DNA from: Planctomycetaceae bacterium UBA6894
GTDB taxonomy: Bacteria; Planctomycetota; Planctomycetia; Gemmatales; Gemmataceae
Assembly: GCA_002451275.1 (NCBI GenBank)
Contig: DKBS01000208.1
Span: 1 to 7,092 of the forward strand
DNA length: 7,092 nt
Direction: 5' to 3'
The notes under the pieces are model-generated. The model was not told the DNA's origin. It ran no database searches and saw nothing but the letters and a program-made list of their open reading frames with translations. Position numbers and translations under genes: made by a program. Positions 6,875 through 7,092 of the stretch are shown here, one piece after another; within the stretch, counting starts at the first letter, position 1, and each line of letters opens with the position of its first letter.

Positions 6875-7092
6875 AACAGTCAAAAAGATAAGAAATAGAG
6901 ACAAAGATTAAGGGATTTTTGAATCGGATGGCGGGTTTGTATATTTGTCTGGCTATTTAGAGGCTATTTCATAATTATGTAACGATTTAGCCAAGGCGGT
7001 GAATTAGTTTGCGGCCTCGCTGGCGAAGATAGATCGAAGGACGGTACCCTATGCCCTCCACAGGCCCGAGAAGGTTCTTTCTGCGAGTTCCC
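6875..7092. other. A+T-rich tail with small repeats and no recognised gene
   Basis: From 6875 to 6990 only 37 of 116 bases are G or C, far below the genes to the left. It contains a direct repeat GGCTATTT (6951-6958, 6962-6969), a perfect palindrome CATAATTATG (6970-6979) and the inverted pair TGGCTA (6950-6955) with TAGCCA (6988-6993). After about 6990 the composition returns toward G+C. Two weak coding hints exist there: a minus-strand frame open from the edge to a TAA at 6989-6987, and an ATG at 7051 preceded by GAAGGA. Neither is long enough to identify. No intrinsic terminator for the oxidoreductase gene is seen. Confidence 0.5.

Noticed and set aside
5615..6904. A 429-codon open frame on the minus strand opposite the oxidoreductase gene
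   Set aside because: Same cause: a shadow of a G+C-rich gene with clear motifs on the plus strand.
7051..7092. Start of a plus-strand gene at the right edge (ATG with GAAGGA nine bases upstream)
   Set aside because: Only 14 codons are visible, so coding cannot be judged; a competing minus-strand frame covers the same bases.

Overview
The window reads like a high-GC bacterial chromosome, most likely from the phylum Planctomycetota. That is an inference. It rests on two gene types that planctomycetes carry in many copies, a secreted neutral-ceramidase-like protein of about 460 residues and a Gfo/Idh/MocA oxidoreductase with a twin-arginine leader, and on the loosely packed, strand-alternating layout. 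No rRNA, tRNA, CRISPR array, insertion sequence or prophage gene was recognised.

Layout, left to right. (1) 1-212, minus: the N-terminal 70 codons of a bacterioferritin-family ferritin that runs off the window; its ferroxidase residues are present but the haem-ligand methionine is replaced by leucine. (2) 213-698: a long gene-poor gap with a palindromic promoter candidate for the ferritin, an unexplained inverted repeat (298-354), a promoter candidate for the next gene (502-529) and an S-adenosylhomocysteine (SAH) riboswitch (596-673). (3) 699-2120, plus: S-adenosylhomocysteine hydrolase (ahcY), followed by a strong intrinsic terminator. (4) 2205-4162, minus: a secreted ceramidase-like hydrolase and, 47 bases downstream, a small single-pass membrane protein of unknown function. 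(5) 4340-5005, plus: an AlkD-type DNA alkylation repair protein, apparently read from a leaderless mRNA. (6) 5035-5373, minus: the zinc-ribbon protein YjdM (PhnA). (7) 5561-6874, plus: the Gfo/Idh/MocA oxidoreductase, behind a leader dense in inverted repeats. (8) 6875-7092: an A+T-rich tail with no recognised gene.

The genes do not form one pathway; most are single-gene units in alternating orientation. The clearest functional circuit is riboswitch plus ahcY: SAH, the inhibitory by-product of methylation, is sensed in the mRNA leader of the enzyme that removes it. The ceramidase-like gene and the membrane protein may share a transcript. No wholly new system is evident. The items most worth a second look are the SAH riboswitch and its possible co-transfer with ahcY, the probably haem-free bacterioferritin, the ceramidase-like protein lacking the usual nucleophile serine, the leaderless start of the repair gene, and several uncatalogued inverted repeats in the intergenic regions.
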